Notes: generated by a model from the sequence alone, not told the origin. 64,000 bases of DNA from Bradyrhizobium sp. (GCF_004799405.1 NZ_SSMW01000036.1:19027-83026), one strand, 5' to 3'; positions 46,660 through 57,031 are shown, counted from the stretch's first letter. Translations and numbers: made by a program.

Positions 46660-48252
46660 TCAATGCCTGAAATGCCGCACGCCGGAGAACACCATGGCGA
46701 TGCCGTGGTCGTCGGCGGCCTTGATGACTTCCTCGTCGCGGATCGATCCGCCGGGCTGGATCACCGCGGTGGCGCCGGCTTCGATGGCGACCAGAAGCCC
46801 GTCGGCAAACGGAAAGAACGCATCGGAGGCAACCACCGAACCCTTGGTCATCGGGGCGGCGAGCCTGGCTTCGTCGGCCGCATCCTGGGCCTTGCGGGCC
46901 GCGATGCGTGCAGAATCGACCCGGCTCATCTGCCCGGCGCCGATCCCGACGGTGGCGAGATCCTTGGCATAGATGATGGTGTTCGACTTGACGTGCTTGG
47001 CGACGCGGAAGGCGAATTTGAGATCGCGCAATTCAGCGTCGGTGGGTGCGCGCCTGGTCACCACCTTCAGCGTCATGTCGTCGACCACGGCGTTGTCGCG
47101 GCTCTGCACCAGCAATCCGCCGGCAACGGTCTTGGCGGTCAGCCCGGCGCCGCGGGGGTCGGGCAAGCCGCCCGCCAGCAGCAGCCGCAAATTCCTGCGC
47201 TTGGCGATGATCGCAATCGCTTCCTCGGTGGCGTCGGGTGCGATGATGACCTCGGTCAGAATTTCGGTGATGGCGCGCGCGGCATCTGCGTCGAGCGTAC
47301 GGTTGACGGCAATGATGCCGCCATAGGGTGCCTGAGTGTCGCAGGCGAATGCCTTGCGATAGGCGGTGACGAGGTCGGGACCTTCCGCGACACCGCACGG
47401 GTTGGCGTGTTTGACGATGACGCAGGCGGCGGTGCGCGCCGCATCGAATTCGCCGATGCATTCATAGGCGGCATCGGTGTCGTTGATGTTGTTGTACGAC
47501 AGTTCCTTGCCCTGCAGCTGTCGCGCCGTCGTCACGCCCGGTCGGCGATCCGGCGTGCGATAGAACGCCGCGGTCTGATGCGGGTTCTCGCCATAGCGCA
47601 GCGGCTGAATCAGCCGGCCGCCGATGGCGCGGAAGTCCGGCGCGTCGGTTCTGAGCTGGACGGCGAACCAGTTCGAGATCGCGGCGTCATAGACGGCGGT
47701 GCGGGCATAGGCCTTGGCCGCAAGATGGCGGCGCAGCGCGAGCGTGGTTGAGCCGTTGTTGGCCACGAGTTCATCGAGCACGGCCTGATAGTCTCCGGCT
47801 TCGACCACGACGGCGACATCATCGTGATTTTTCGCCGCCGCGCGAATCATCGCGGGCCCGCCGATGTCGATGTTTTCGATGCACTCCTCGAAGCCGGCAC
47901 CTTTGTCGACGGTCGCCTCGAACGGATAGAGATTGACGACCAGGAGGTCGATCGGCGCGATGCCGTGATCCTTCATGGATTGCGCGTGCGCGGCGTTGTC
48001 GCGGATCGCCAGCAACCCGCCATGCACTTTCGGATGCAGGGTCTTGACCCGGCCATCCATCATTTCCGGAAAACCGGTGAGTTCCGAAACATCGGTGACC
48101 TTCAGTCCCGCGTCCGCGATCGCTCTCGCGGTGCCGCCGGTGGAGACGAGGTCGATGCCCTGCCCGGCCAGCGCACGGGCGAATTCAATCAGCCCGGATT
48201 TATCGGATACGGACAGTAAAGCGCGGGTCACGCGGCGCGGATGGTCGGTCAT
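46660..48252 (-). CDS. purH: Bifunctional AICAR transformylase/IMP cyclohydrolase PurH
   Basis: Catalyses the last two steps of purine synthesis. The N-terminal IMP cyclohydrolase (MGS-like, about 1-190) contains [13 protein letters not shown] and STGGTARA. The AICAR transformylase domain follows, with the catalytic Lys-His in [10 protein letters not shown] and the C-terminal [11 protein letters not shown] 48252 with AGGA upstream gives 530 aa; the frame extends 17 codons further. Confidence 0.97.
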   Translation of the reverse strand: MTDHPRRVTRALLSVSDKSGLIEFARALAGQGIDLVSTGGTARAIADAGLKVTDVSELTGFPEMMDGRVKTLHPKVHGGLLAIRDNAAHAQSMKDHGIAPIDLLVVNLYPFEATVDKGAGFEECIENIDIGGPAMIRAAAKNHDDVAVVVEAGDYQAVLDELVANNGSTTLALRRHLAAKAYARTAVYDAAISNWFAVQLRTDAPDFRAIGGRLIQPLRYGENPHQTAAFYRTPDRRPGVTTARQLQGKELSYNNINDTDAAYECIGEFDAARTAACVIVKHANPCGVAEGPDLVTAYRKAFACDTQAPYGGIIAVNRTLDADAARAITEILTEVIIAPDATEEAIAIIAKRRNLRLLLAGGLPDPRGAGLTAKTVAGGLLVQSRDNAVVDDMTLKVVTRRAPTDAELRDLKFAFRVAKHVKSNTIIYAKDLATVGIGAGQMSRVDSARIAARKAQDAADEARLAAPMTKGSVVASDAFFPFADGLLVAIEAGATAVIQPGGSIRDEEVIKAADDHGIAMVFSGVRHFRH

Positions 48253-48337
48253 GCATCGGTCCTGGCTGGCAAGGACGCCGGGTAGCACGGTTTTGTCGGT
48301 CACGGAACCAGGGAAGGTCGCTTGTGGAAATCTCCCT

Positions 48338-48427
48338 CCCCCCTTGTGGGGGAGGGTGGGGTGGGGCGTAGACGCGAGTCAGGTGCTTGTAGCTTACTCC
48401 TCTCCCTGACCTCCCCCACAAGGGGGG
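48338..48427. repeat. Long perfect inverted repeat between heparinase-like and purH genes
   Basis: Arm 1 (48338-48355, CCCCCCTTGTGGGGGAGG) and arm 2 (48410-48427, its exact complement) are 18-bp perfect inverted repeats 54 bases apart. Each arm can also fold on itself. It lies between the heparinase-like stop and the purH start. Confidence 0.8.
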
Positions 48428-48440
48428 GGAACGCGATTTC

Positions 48441-50195
48441 CTACAACGGCAATTCCGGTTCTCGGCGCGCGTTGCGCTTGGCCGTTGTCACCGAGGCCGA
48501 AGCGGTCGAGCGGACAAAACTCCAGCGGATGCTGGAGGCATGCCGCGCATCCTGCTGGATCACGATCTGGGCGGTGCGGCGCGGACCGTCGGTTCCCGCC
48601 AGGAAGACGCTGTCCTCCAGATCGACCTTGTCGTCCAGTGCCTCGAAGGTCCAGACGTCGCGGTTCGGCAGCACCAGCATGACGCCGCGCGCGTCGCTGA
48701 GCCGGCTCGCCTTCACCGAGGGGTGCAGATGAAACCGCAAGGCATAATCGGTAGCGACGCCCCTCATGCGCGCATCCGAGGCCGGCGCCAGCGTGTCCTC
48801 GCCGTCGAGCCTGGAGCCGTCATGCGCCACCATCAAGACGCGCCGGTGGATCACGCCGAACTGCGCCAGGTAGCCGTCATGCGATGTGGTCAGCAGTTCG
48901 CCATTGGCGACCATCTCGCGATGGCTTTCGACGTCCGTCGGGCCGCTGATGATGGGCGCGCCCTGCAACAGCCGCTTCATCGCCGAGAGTTCCACGAAAT
49001 GGCAGGACGACGTGCCGTGATAGGTCAGGGTCGAATGCGCCGGCGTACCGCGCGCGAACGCCCGCCAGTTGTCGCGGCCGGTGGCCGGCATGCCGCAATT
49101 GATCACGATCCGGCTTGGGCCGGACGACATCTCGAAGGACAGACAGCCGGCATGGGCGTCGTGGCTGACACTCGGCGGCGGCGGCGGGCCGGTGTCCATG
49201 ATCACCGTCATGGCCCCGGCTTCGAGGCGCTGGAAGCCGGTGTGCGGCATGCTGGCCATCGGCGCGCCGCGGGTATCGTCATAGGCGAGCAGGGTCGCCA
49301 GCAGGTCCGACGGCGCGTTGCTCATGCCGTTGAACAGCGCAAAACTGCCGTCGCCATGGCGGAAGAAGCGCAGCATCGGCATCATGCGGTCGATCGCATT
49401 CAACAACGCCGGCGGCGGGGCGATGTTGCGGGCGGCGAAAGTCTGGCGCAGCGGCAGCAGGTCGATCAACAGTTCAATCAACGCGCCGGGGTTGCGGGAA
49501 ATATGCCCGCCATCGGGGAGAATCTGGCGCTGCAGTTCGTCGGAGAGCTTGCGCGTCGCGGCGCGGATGTGCCGCGCCTGGTTGGCAAGGCAGAGCGAGG
49601 CGTAGCACAGCGCGATCAGCACCTGCAGCCGCGGCACCCCGTCGGGAATATCCAGCATGGTGTAGCGCAGATAACGGATTTCGCGGGTCAATCCGCGCAG
49701 GTAACGGCGATAGAACTTGCCGTCGGTGTCGCCGAGCACCAATGGCGCCTGCGACAACAGCGAAATTACGCGGCGCGCCAGCACGTCGGCGCGGCGGCCG
49801 ATCGCGCGCTTGCGCGCGGTGTTCGAGATCCAGTCGTCGACCAGCGAGCGCGCATTGGCGCGGGTGAGCGCGGTATCGGCGGCGCGCAAATGCCGCAGCC
49901 ACCCGAAGCCGAGCAGCGCCACCTCCCAATCCTCCGATGGCGGCTCGAGGTCGAAGATCGAGCGGCCGTGGCAGGTGACGATCTTGCCGGCGAACACGAA
50001 GCGGCCGGCATAGATTTCGGCCGCGCGGGTGGCGTCGGCGGTGCGCAAATCGTGCGGCGCCATGATCAGGCGGTCGGTGCGGCCCGGCCACAGCCGCGAC
50101 AGCGCGACCGAGCCGCCGCTGGCGCGCGCCATCAGATTCCGCGCGAAGCGGCCCATGATCAGCGTCGAGATGCGTCTGCGTTGAGCGACCGACAC
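48441..50195 (-). CDS. Heparinase II/III-family protein
   Basis: A 584-residue protein with an alpha/alpha-barrel N-terminal half and a beta-sandwich C-terminal heparinase II/III-like domain. Typical pieces are GGHISRNPGALIELLIDLLP, HAGCLSFEMSSGPSRIVINCG and HSTLTYHGTSS. No signal peptide is obvious. In this group the gene commonly follows rsmB. A polysaccharide lyase activity is inferred from the family only. Confidence 0.87.
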   Translation of the reverse strand: MSVAQRRRISTLIMGRFARNLMARASGGSVALSRLWPGRTDRLIMAPHDLRTADATRAAEIYAGRFVFAGKIVTCHGRSIFDLEPPSEDWEVALLGFGWLRHLRAADTALTRANARSLVDDWISNTARKRAIGRRADVLARRVISLLSQAPLVLGDTDGKFYRRYLRGLTREIRYLRYTMLDIPDGVPRLQVLIALCYASLCLANQARHIRAATRKLSDELQRQILPDGGHISRNPGALIELLIDLLPLRQTFAARNIAPPPALLNAIDRMMPMLRFFRHGDGSFALFNGMSNAPSDLLATLLAYDDTRGAPMASMPHTGFQRLEAGAMTVIMDTGPPPPPSVSHDAHAGCLSFEMSSGPSRIVINCGMPATGRDNWRAFARGTPAHSTLTYHGTSSCHFVELSAMKRLLQGAPIISGPTDVESHREMVANGELLTTSHDGYLAQFGVIHRRVLMVAHDGSRLDGEDTLAPASDARMRGVATDYALRFHLHPSVKASRLSDARGVMLVLPNRDVWTFEALDDKVDLEDSVFLAGTDGPRRTAQIVIQQDARHASSIRWSFVRSTASASVTTAKRNARREPELPL

Positions 50196-50261
50196 GCTTG
50201 CCCTTGATGTGGGGATTCCCTTGCGAATCTCTTTTTAGTCCGGAAACGCGATCAAGACACC

Positions 50262-50291
50262 ATCTTGAAATATCTTGAAAAATATCTTGAA
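50262..50291. repeat. Three short copies of ATCTTGAA
   Basis: ATCTTGAA recurs at 50262, 50272 and 50284, giving an A/T-rich patch in the 138-base rsmB-heparinase gap. It may be part of the promoter of the heparinase-like gene. No palindrome is evident. Confidence 0.5.
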
Positions 50292-50333
50292 CCCGGCCGA
50301 ATCGGGCAGCCGAAGCGGCAATACCCTGTAATC

Positions 50334-51695
50334 TCAGGATTTAACCAGCCGCGCGGCGTAAAAGCCATCGAGGCCGCCCAGCCGGGGGTCGTCGTGCGGC
50401 AGATGGCAGGGCAGGGTGCGCAGGTCGCCTTCGGCGGTCACGATCTCGGCGAGGCCCGCGACCTCGCCGGCCTCGATCGGCGCCCGGCGCAGGGTTGCTT
50501 CGGCGGCGAGAAGCGCGGCTATGGCCTGCTCGCCTTCCTCCGGTTCCAGCGAACAGGTGCAGTAGATCAGCGTCCCGCCGGGTTTGAGCAAAGCGACCGC
50601 CTTCTGCAGCAACCGCTTCTGCAACGCCGTCAGGGCGGCGATGTCGGCATCCTGCCGCAGCCAGGCTATGTCGGGATGCCGACGGATGGTCCCGGTGGAG
50701 GCGCAGGGCGCATCGACCAGCACGCCGTCGAAGCGCTCGCCGCCATCGCCGCCGTTATCCTTGGGCCACTCGACGGCGTCGGCGACCCCGGTCTTCGCCT
50801 CCAGCGCCAGCCGCGCCAGATTGTCGCGCAGCCGTGCGACGCGGTTGGGCGAACGGTCGATCGCGGTGACGTGCGCGCCGGCCTGTGCGAGTTGCGCGGT
50901 CTTGCCGCCCGGCGCTGCGCACAGATCGGCGATGGTCTTGCCGGCGACGTCGCCGAACAGCCGCGCCGGCAACGCGGCGGCGGCATCCTGCACCCACCAT
51001 TGGCCGTCGGCGAAGCCCGGCAGCATCGTCACCGGGCCCTGCAGCAGCGTGCGCACGGACCCGGTCGGCAACACCTCGCCGTGCAGCCGCGTGGCCCACT
51101 GTGCGGCGTCGGACTTGACGGTGATATCGAGCGAGGGCTCTTGCCCGATCGCGATGGCAATGGCCCGCGCGACGGTCTCGCCGTAATGGGCGGTCCAGCG
51201 CGCCAGCAGCCATGGCGGAACATCGAGCGTCTGCGACTTGACCTCGTCGATCAGCGGCTGGCCCTCGCGCGCGCAGCGGCGCAGCACGGCGTTGACGAGG
51301 CCGGCATATTTCGCGGCGCGCCGGTCGCTCTGCACCAGTCGCACCGCCAAATCGACCGCGGCATGGTCGGGCACATCCATCCACAGGATCTGCGCGGCAC
51401 CGATCAGAAGCGCGCTTTGCGCGCGCGGCGCGTCGGTCGGGATACCGCGATCGAGCAGTCGCGACAGCACATGGCCGAGGGTGCCAAGCCGCCGCAAGAT
51501 CGTCGCCACCAAACGGCGCATCAGCGCGCGGTCACGATCGGAGAGCGTCTTGAGGCCGGGATGGGCGGCGGCGCCGTCGAGCTGCTCGTCGAGCGTCCGG
51601 CGCTTATGCAGCACGCCATCAAGGATATCCGCCGCGATCCGCCGCGCCGCAAGACCGGGCACCTCGGATGGCAAAGCGAATCTTTGAGGAGGCAT
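50334..51695 (-). CDS. rsmB: 16S rRNA (cytosine-C5)-methyltransferase, RsmB-like
   Basis: SAM-dependent enzyme for m5C967. An N-terminal NusB-like RNA-binding domain (about 15-150) is followed by the Rossmann methyltransferase. Visible are DLCAAPGGKTAQL, the motif IV Cys in DAPCASTGTIRRHPD, and the catalytic Cys in IYCTCSLEPEEGE. It has 453 aa. The rRNA target is inferred from the NusB fusion. Confidence 0.93.
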   Translation of the reverse strand: MPPQRFALPSEVPGLAARRIAADILDGVLHKRRTLDEQLDGAAAHPGLKTLSDRDRALMRRLVATILRRLGTLGHVLSRLLDRGIPTDAPRAQSALLIGAAQILWMDVPDHAAVDLAVRLVQSDRRAAKYAGLVNAVLRRCAREGQPLIDEVKSQTLDVPPWLLARWTAHYGETVARAIAIAIGQEPSLDITVKSDAAQWATRLHGEVLPTGSVRTLLQGPVTMLPGFADGQWWVQDAAAALPARLFGDVAGKTIADLCAAPGGKTAQLAQAGAHVTAIDRSPNRVARLRDNLARLALEAKTGVADAVEWPKDNGGDGGERFDGVLVDAPCASTGTIRRHPDIAWLRQDADIAALTALQKRLLQKAVALLKPGGTLIYCTCSLEPEEGEQAIAALLAAEATLRRAPIEAGEVAGLAEIVTAEGDLRTLPCHLPHDDPRLGGLDGFYAARLVKS

Positions 51696-51875
51696 GGAGC
51701 GGGAACATCACGCGGGAGTGGGGGGATGGCGGTCAGGCGGGTTTGGCGCATGCCATCATGAGGAAAAACACCTGTGCCATGCGAATATGCCAAATATAAG
51801 AATCGCCACTATATTCTCACAGATATGTCCTCGACATGACGTGCCGCGGGCAGCAGGAAACTTTGCCGGGAAGCC

Positions 51876-52100
51876 ATGACTGACGATCCGCCGCCGCCTG
51901 CAGCAACAGGCCAATCATCGCCGCAACGCAAGCCGCTGACGCCCGAGGCCCAGCGCGCGCTCGTCGAGGCCGAAGCGCGCCGTGCCGCGGCCGCCAAGGC
52001 CAGTGCCCAGCCCGGGACCAGAGAGTTCCAGGGACCGAAGGGCCCGGAACCGACGCGCTATGGCGACTGGGAAAACAAAGGCATTGCCTCGGATTTTTAG
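51876..52100 (+). CDS. DUF1674 protein (SDHAF4-like succinate dehydrogenase assembly factor)
   Basis: A 74-residue protein whose C-terminus GPEPTRYGDWENKGIASDF is the conserved DUF1674 signature, shared with mitochondrial SDHAF4, which chaperones the flavinylated SdhA subunit. The N-terminal half is Pro/Ala-rich and probably disordered. No sdh gene is nearby. It diverges from rsmB across a 180-base gap that contains an A/T-rich patch and no other gene. Confidence 0.88.
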   Translation: MTDDPPPPAATGQSSPQRKPLTPEAQRALVEAEARRAAAAKASAQPGTREFQGPKGPEPTRYGDWENKGIASDF

Positions 52101-52165
52101 TCCCGCGTCATTCCGGGATGCGCCTTACGCCCACGCCGAGACGCGTGTGCCGGAACGACGGCGCG

Positions 52166-52196
52166 AAAAAAAGCCCCGGGCGATGCCGGGGCTTTT
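52166..52196. terminator. Bidirectional terminator between DUF1674 and L,D-transpeptidase genes
   Basis: An 11-bp perfect stem, AAAAGCCCCGG at 52169-52179 with CCGGGGCTTTT at 52186-52196, ends in T runs on both strands. It lies between two converging genes. Confidence 0.92.
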
Positions 52197-52244
52197 GCAT
52201 TCTCAAAGAGCCAAGAACAAAGGAGCCAAGAACAAGGGCCCGGA

Positions 52245-52760
52245 TCAGCGCGAAACCACCACGGTGGTGCCGACGGAGACGCGCCGGTAGAGGTCGGTAA
52301 TGTCCGCATTCAGCATCCGGATGCAGCCATAGGAAACGAAGCCACCGACCGATCCCGGCATGTTGGTGCCATGGATCGCATACTCGCCGCCGGCCAGCGT
52401 CATGGCGGCAACGCCCATCGGATTGCGCGGCGAGCCGCCCGGAATGACATTCGGCATCGAGGGCTTGTCGCGCTTCACTTCAGCCGGGGGCGACCAGGCC
52501 GGATTGGTGTATTTGCCGTCGATCCGGGTGGTGCCGGCCCATTGCTTGCCGGCCTTGCCGACACCGACGGGATAGCGGACGGCATGGCCCTGATCGAGAA
52601 CGAGATACAGCCGGCGCTCATTGGTCTTGATCACAATCGTGCCCGGCGAGTAGTCGCCCCGGAAACCGACCATATCCGGCCGCGCCTCGGCCGGCGCCAC
52701 GGTCAACAGACCCGTCCCGATGATGGCTGATAACGCCACCGCAATCCTCAACGACATCAT
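52245..52760 (-). CDS. Secreted L,D-transpeptidase (YkuD domain)
   Basis: A signal peptide (about 1-25, ending APAEA) precedes a YkuD domain whose catalytic segment reads HGTNMPGSVGGFVSYGCIRM, with the His and Cys in place. It acts in the periplasm, forming 3-3 cross-links or anchoring proteins to peptidoglycan. Two adjacent ATG codons (52760, 52757) follow GGAG; either could start it (171 or 170 aa). The frame extends 26 codons further upstream without a signal-like sequence. Confidence 0.92.
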   Translation of the reverse strand: MMSLRIAVALSAIIGTGLLTVAPAEARPDMVGFRGDYSPGTIVIKTNERRLYLVLDQGHAVRYPVGVGKAGKQWAGTTRIDGKYTNPAWSPPAEVKRDKPSMPNVIPGGSPRNPMGVAAMTLAGGEYAIHGTNMPGSVGGFVSYGCIRMLNADITDLYRRVSVGTTVVVSR

Positions 52761-53082
52761 TCTCTCCACTTCGCTGCCGTCACCCCCCTTCGGGGCCGTC
52801 AAATCCCGCGCAAACCCTTGCAAAACGCCAGCCCGCACCGGGGTTGTTTGCGCACGTATTTTTAACCGCGTGCGTTAACCAACCGGTTTCCGCAGGTGCG
52901 CCCGGGACTAGTTCAGACGGGGCAACAAAGGAAATGTTGCAAACAAAGTAAATGACTTGAAAACAACACTCGTCAGGAAACGTACGGCGCGGGGCCGCCT
53001 GTCCCTGACGATTGCGTGAGATTTACCCCCCTCGCCGCGCATTTTGCGCGGTCGAGACGAGCGAAATTCGCTCTTGAAGGGC
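52761..53082. other. Intergenic region between acsA and the L,D-transpeptidase
   Basis: 322 bases between two co-oriented genes. It includes an A/T-rich patch near 52920-52980, likely the promoter of the L,D-transpeptidase gene, and two small hairpins downstream of acsA: CCGCGC-ATTTT-GCGCGG at 53035-53051 and GAGCGAA-A-TTCGCTC at 53059-53073. Neither hairpin has a T run. I see no gene. Confidence 0.6.
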
Positions 53083-55035
53083 CTAGGCCGAGGCGCCCTT
53101 CTTGTTCTGGCGGTGCGCGACCAGGTCTTCCACCACCGCGGGATCCGCCAGCGTCGAGGTATCGCCGAGGCTTCCCGGCTCGTCCTCGGCGATCTTGCGC
53201 AGGATGCGGCGCATTATCTTGCCGGAGCGGGTTTTCGGCAGGCCCGGCGCAAATTGTATCAGGTCCGGCGAGGCGATCGGTCCGATGTCCTTGCGCACCC
53301 AGGCCACCAGTTCCTTGCGCAAGGCCTCGCTCGGCTCCTTGCCGGTCATCAGCGTGACATAGGCGTAGATGCCCTGTCCCTTGATGTCGTGGGGATAGCC
53401 GACCACGGCGGCCTCCGACACCGCATCATGCGCCACCAGCGAACTCTCGACTTCGGCGGTGCCCATGCGGTGGCCGGAGACGTTGATCACGTCATCGACG
53501 CGTCCGGTGATCCAGTAATAGCCGTCGGCGTCCCTGCGGCAGCCGTCGCCGGTGAAGTACTTGCCCTTGTAGGTCGAGAAGTAGGTCTGCTCGAAGCGCG
53601 CATGATCGCCATAAACAGTGCGCATCTGGCCCGGCCAGGATTTGGCGATGCACAGATTGCCCTGGCATTCGCCCGACAGAACCTTGCCGTCGGCGTCGAC
53701 GATTTCGGGCACCACGCCGAAGAACGGCTGCGTCGCCGAACCGGGCTTGAGCCTGGTCGCGCCCGGCAGCGGCGTGATCAGGATGCCGCCGGTCTCGGTT
53801 TGCCACCAGGTGTCGACGATCGGGCAGCGTTCGTCACCGACCACGCGATGATACCATTCCCACGCTTCCGGATTGATCGGCTCGCCGACGCTGCCGAGCA
53901 GCCGCAGGCTCTTGCGCGAGGTTTTCTTGACCGGCTCGTCGCCGCCCTGCATCAGCGCGCGGATCGCGGTCGGCGCGGTGTAGAAAATGTTGACCTTGTG
54001 CTTGTCGACCACATTCCAGAATCGCGAATTGTCAGGGTAATTCGGCACGCCTTCGAACATCAGCGTGGTGGCGCCGTTCGCCAGCGGCCCGTAGAGAATA
54101 TAGCTGTGGCCGGTGACCCAGCCGACGTCGGCGGTGCACCAGTAGACATCGCCGTCGTGATAGTCGAACACGTATTGATGCGTCATCGACGCGAACACGA
54201 GATAGCCGCCCGAAGTGTGCAGCACGCCCTTGGGCTGGCCGGTTGAGCCCGAGGTATAGAGGATGAACAGCGGATCCTCCGCGTTCATCGGCTCGGCCGG
54301 ACATTCCGTCGTCACCATTTCGGCGGCGTCGTGGTACCAGAAGTCGCGTACCGGATCCATCGCGACCGGTGCGCCGGTGCGCTTCACCACCACAACCCAG
54401 TCGACGCCGCCGCTTTTGGCGATCGCCGCATCGACATTGGCCTTCAGCGGCACCTTCTTGCCGCCGCGCAATCCCTCGTCGGCGGTGATCACGATCTTCG
54501 ACTGGCAGTCGGTGATGCGCTGGGCGAGGCTGTCAGGTGAAAAGCCTGCGAATACCACCGAATGGATGGCGCCGATCCGCGCGCAAGCCAGCATCGCGTA
54601 GGCGGCTTCCGGAATCATCGGCAGGTAGATCGTGACGCGGTCGCCCTTGCCGACGTTGCGGGTGCGCAGGATGTTGGCGAACTTGCAGACCTCATCGTGC
54701 AGTTGACGATAGGTGATGTGTTTCGATTCGGAAGGGTTGTCGCTCTCCCAGATGATCGCGGTCTGGTCGGCGCGCTTCTCCAGATGCCGGTCGATGCAGT
54801 TCCAGGCGACGTTGAGAACGCCGTCCTCGAACCATTTGATCGAAACCTTGCCGGGCGCGAACGAAGCGTTCTCGACCTTGGTGAAGGGCTTGATCCAGCC
54901 GATCCGTTTGGCCTGTTCCGACCAGAAGCCGTCGGAATCCTTGACCGAGCGCGCGTACATCTCGCGGTACTTGGCGCTGTCCACCCAGGCGCGCTTGGCC
55001 CATTCCGCGGGTACGTCGTAAGTCTTCTCGGACAT
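53083..55035 (-). CDS. acsA: Acetyl-CoA synthetase
   Basis: Activates acetate via acetyl-AMP. Adenylate-forming core: the phosphate-binding loop [20 protein letters not shown], the hinge region and the C-terminal [11 protein letters not shown] with the acetylatable Lys. ATG 55035 with GGAGG upstream gives 650 aa, the normal size; the frame runs 81 codons further without family sequence. It is transcribed away from the topoisomerase gene. Confidence 0.97.
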   Translation of the reverse strand: MSEKTYDVPAEWAKRAWVDSAKYREMYARSVKDSDGFWSEQAKRIGWIKPFTKVENASFAPGKVSIKWFEDGVLNVAWNCIDRHLEKRADQTAIIWESDNPSESKHITYRQLHDEVCKFANILRTRNVGKGDRVTIYLPMIPEAAYAMLACARIGAIHSVVFAGFSPDSLAQRITDCQSKIVITADEGLRGGKKVPLKANVDAAIAKSGGVDWVVVVKRTGAPVAMDPVRDFWYHDAAEMVTTECPAEPMNAEDPLFILYTSGSTGQPKGVLHTSGGYLVFASMTHQYVFDYHDGDVYWCTADVGWVTGHSYILYGPLANGATTLMFEGVPNYPDNSRFWNVVDKHKVNIFYTAPTAIRALMQGGDEPVKKTSRKSLRLLGSVGEPINPEAWEWYHRVVGDERCPIVDTWWQTETGGILITPLPGATRLKPGSATQPFFGVVPEIVDADGKVLSGECQGNLCIAKSWPGQMRTVYGDHARFEQTYFSTYKGKYFTGDGCRRDADGYYWITGRVDDVINVSGHRMGTAEVESSLVAHDAVSEAAVVGYPHDIKGQGIYAYVTLMTGKEPSEALRKELVAWVRKDIGPIASPDLIQFAPGLPKTRSGKIMRRILRKIAEDEPGSLGDTSTLADPAVVEDLVAHRQNKKGASA

Positions 55036-55403
55036 TGGATTCCTCCACTCAAGCGGCATGGTTACGCGGCCCCGCAAGCCGTCTTGGTTATTGCCGCGGA
55101 TTATGCGTTGCCGCGCCGTGCCGGGACAAGCCGGAAAACATCCTCGACCTGGTCGGTTTCGCGTTGCCGTCCGCCAGACCCCGGCGTCGGCGATCACGAT
55201 CGCGTTTCGCCTGCCCGGAAAATCAACCCTATTGAGCGGGTCGTGCCGTTGCCGGTAACCAGTAACCGTAAGTCGCAAAAGCGGGGCTAGCGCTGGCGGC
55301 GATTACCCCCTAAATGGCCTCCCCGGGGCCGAGCGGCCTGCCGGAACCAAGGACCGATCATCGGCATTACCGGAAGAACAGTTGGAGCAAGGCGTCTAAA
55401 CTC
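55036..55403. other. Divergent promoter region of acsA and topoisomerase IB
   Basis: 368 bases between the divergent genes. I find no gene, repeat or recognisable operator. The promoters of both genes must lie here. Confidence 0.5.
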
Positions 55404-56564
55404 ATGATGGATCAGCAGAATTTCGAGGCTACGCGGCCCGTATCCGCCGATCCCTCCGTGGCGTTGGCGAAAGCCTTGGGGCAACTGCCGGAAGTCGCAC
55501 CCGCGGCGCCGCCGAAGCGAGCGCCCAACGCAACGCCCCAGACGTCGGTCGAAGACCTTGCCCAGGAGCTTGGCCTCAAGCTCGGCGACCAGAACGAGTT
55601 GACCATCCGCCGCATCAAACGCGGCAAAAGCTATTCCTTCATCCGCGCCAACGGCAAAGCGATCCGCCACAGCGGCACCATCAAGCGACTCAAGGCGATG
55701 GCGGTGCCCCCTGCCTACGCACATGTCCGCTACGCTCCGGATCCAGCCTCGCATTTGCAGGCGGTCGGCCGCGACGCCGCGGGCCGGCTGCAATACCGCT
55801 ATCACTCCGATTGGGAGAAGGTTCGCGAGCAGCGCAAGGCGCACCGGCTGGCGCGGCTGGTCGCGGCCTTGCCGAAAATCCGCCGCAACGTCTCGGCGCA
55901 TCTTTCCGGCGACGCGCCGACCCGCGAATTCGCGCTGTCGGCGGTGATCGAACTGATCGCGCGCACGGCGATCCGTCCCGGCAATGAATCCTACGCCCGC
56001 CTCAACGGCACCCGCGGCGCCACCACATTGCTGAAATCCAACGTCGTGCTGGAAGACGATTGCCTGGTGCTGACCTTCAAGGCCAAGGGCGGCAAGGCCG
56101 TGCGCAAGGAATGCGACGCCGCCAAGCTGGTGCGCGCCATCGGCATCCTGCGTGACGTGCCGGGCAAGCGGATGTTTCAGTACCGCGACAATTCCGGCAC
56201 CGTCCGCGCGGTCTCTACCACGCAGGTCAACGCGTTCCTGCGCGAGATCGCCGGCATCAAGATTTCGCTGAAGGACTTCCGCACCTTGATGGCGTCCGCC
56301 GTGGTGCTGGAATCGCTGTCGCGGATTTCACCGGCGCAAAGCGCCCGCGGCCGCCGCAGGCAGGTGCTGGAAGCGGTCCGCGCCGCAGCCGATGAATTGT
56401 CCAATACCCCGGCGATCTGCCGCAAGAGCTACGTGCACGACACCATCGTTACCGCCTTCGAGGACGGCATCCTCGAACGCTTCGCCGCGACCATGAAGGG
56501 CTATCGCTCGCAATCGAAGCGCGAGCAGTTATTGGCGCAAGTGGTGACGGCGGCGGCGGCATAG
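55404..56564 (+). CDS. DNA topoisomerase IB (poxvirus-like)
   Basis: Relaxes supercoils through a 3'-phosphotyrosine intermediate. The N-terminal half contains TIRRIKRGKSYSFI and KAMAVPPAYAHVRYAPD. Catalytic residues: Arg in TAIRPGNESYAR, Lys in FKAKGGKAVRKE, Arg in LKDFRTLMAS, and the nucleophile Tyr in CRKSYVHDTIV. The position equivalent to the poxvirus His265 is Asn in LSNTPAI, as in other bacterial members I remember. ATG 55404 gives 386 aa. The start is uncertain because a 30-codon upstream extension is open. Confidence 0.92.
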   Translation: MMDQQNFEATRPVSADPSVALAKALGQLPEVAPAAPPKRAPNATPQTSVEDLAQELGLKLGDQNELTIRRIKRGKSYSFIRANGKAIRHSGTIKRLKAMAVPPAYAHVRYAPDPASHLQAVGRDAAGRLQYRYHSDWEKVREQRKAHRLARLVAALPKIRRNVSAHLSGDAPTREFALSAVIELIARTAIRPGNESYARLNGTRGATTLLKSNVVLEDDCLVLTFKAKGGKAVRKECDAAKLVRAIGILRDVPGKRMFQYRDNSGTVRAVSTTQVNAFLREIAGIKISLKDFRTLMASAVVLESLSRISPAQSARGRRRQVLEAVRAAADELSNTPAICRKSYVHDTIVTAFEDGILERFAATMKGYRSQSKREQLLAQVVTAAAA

Positions 56565-56570
56565 GCAGCC

Positions 56571-56599
56571 GTCATGCGCGGGCTTGACCCGGCAATGAC
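56571..56599. repeat. Short intergenic palindrome (GTCATGCGCGGG type)
   Basis: GTCATGCGCGGG at 56571-56582 and CCCGGCAATGAC at 56588-56599 form imperfect arms between the converging topoisomerase and EVE-domain genes. Confidence 0.65.
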
Positions 56600-56602
56600 G
56601 CG

Positions 56603-57031
56603 TTACACCCCGCCCATCTTGCAGACGATCTTCCACTCTTCGGCCGTGACCGGTTGCACGGACAGCCGCGAATATTTCACCAGCGCCATGTCGGCCAGCC
56701 GTTTGTCGGCCTTGATGGCGGCCATCGTCACCGGCGTCTTCAAGGGCTTGTCAGCCTTGATGTCGACGCACACGAACTTGCCGGTCTTGTCGGTGGCGTC
56801 GGGATAGGCTTCCTTGATGATCTCGGCGATGCCGACGATCTCCTTGCCCTCGTTGGAATGATAGAAGAAAGCGCGGTCGCCTTTCTTCATCTTCACCAGA
56901 TTCTGCCGCGCGGTGAAATTGCGCACGCCGGTCCAGGCTTCGCCCTTGGCGCCTTTGGCGACCTGCTGGTCCCATGACCAGCTCGAAGGTTCCGATTTCA
57001 CCAGCCAGTAGTTCACGGGTCCACCATCCAT
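56603..57031 (-). CDS. EVE-domain protein
   Basis: A small protein of the thymocyte nuclear protein 1/EVE fold, related to PUA and YTH domains that bind modified bases. Visible are NYWLVKSEPSSWSW, GVRNFTARQNLVKMKKGDRAFFYHS and the C-terminal SVQPVTAEEWKIV. The ATG has AAGGAAG at a good distance and gives 142 aa. GTG 57016 (V-N-Y-W-L-V-K) gives the commoner N-terminus. It follows gpsA on the same strand. Confidence 0.9.
   Translation of the reverse strand: MDGGPVNYWLVKSEPSSWSWDQQVAKGAKGEAWTGVRNFTARQNLVKMKKGDRAFFYHSNEGKEIVGIAEIIKEAYPDATDKTGKFVCVDIKADKPLKTPVTMAAIKADKRLADMALVKYSRLSVQPVTAEEWKIVCKMGGV

Noticed and set aside
55036..55278. 81-codon upstream extension of acsA
   Set aside because: ATG 55035 has GGAGG at the right distance and gives the family N-terminus; the extension resembles nothing.
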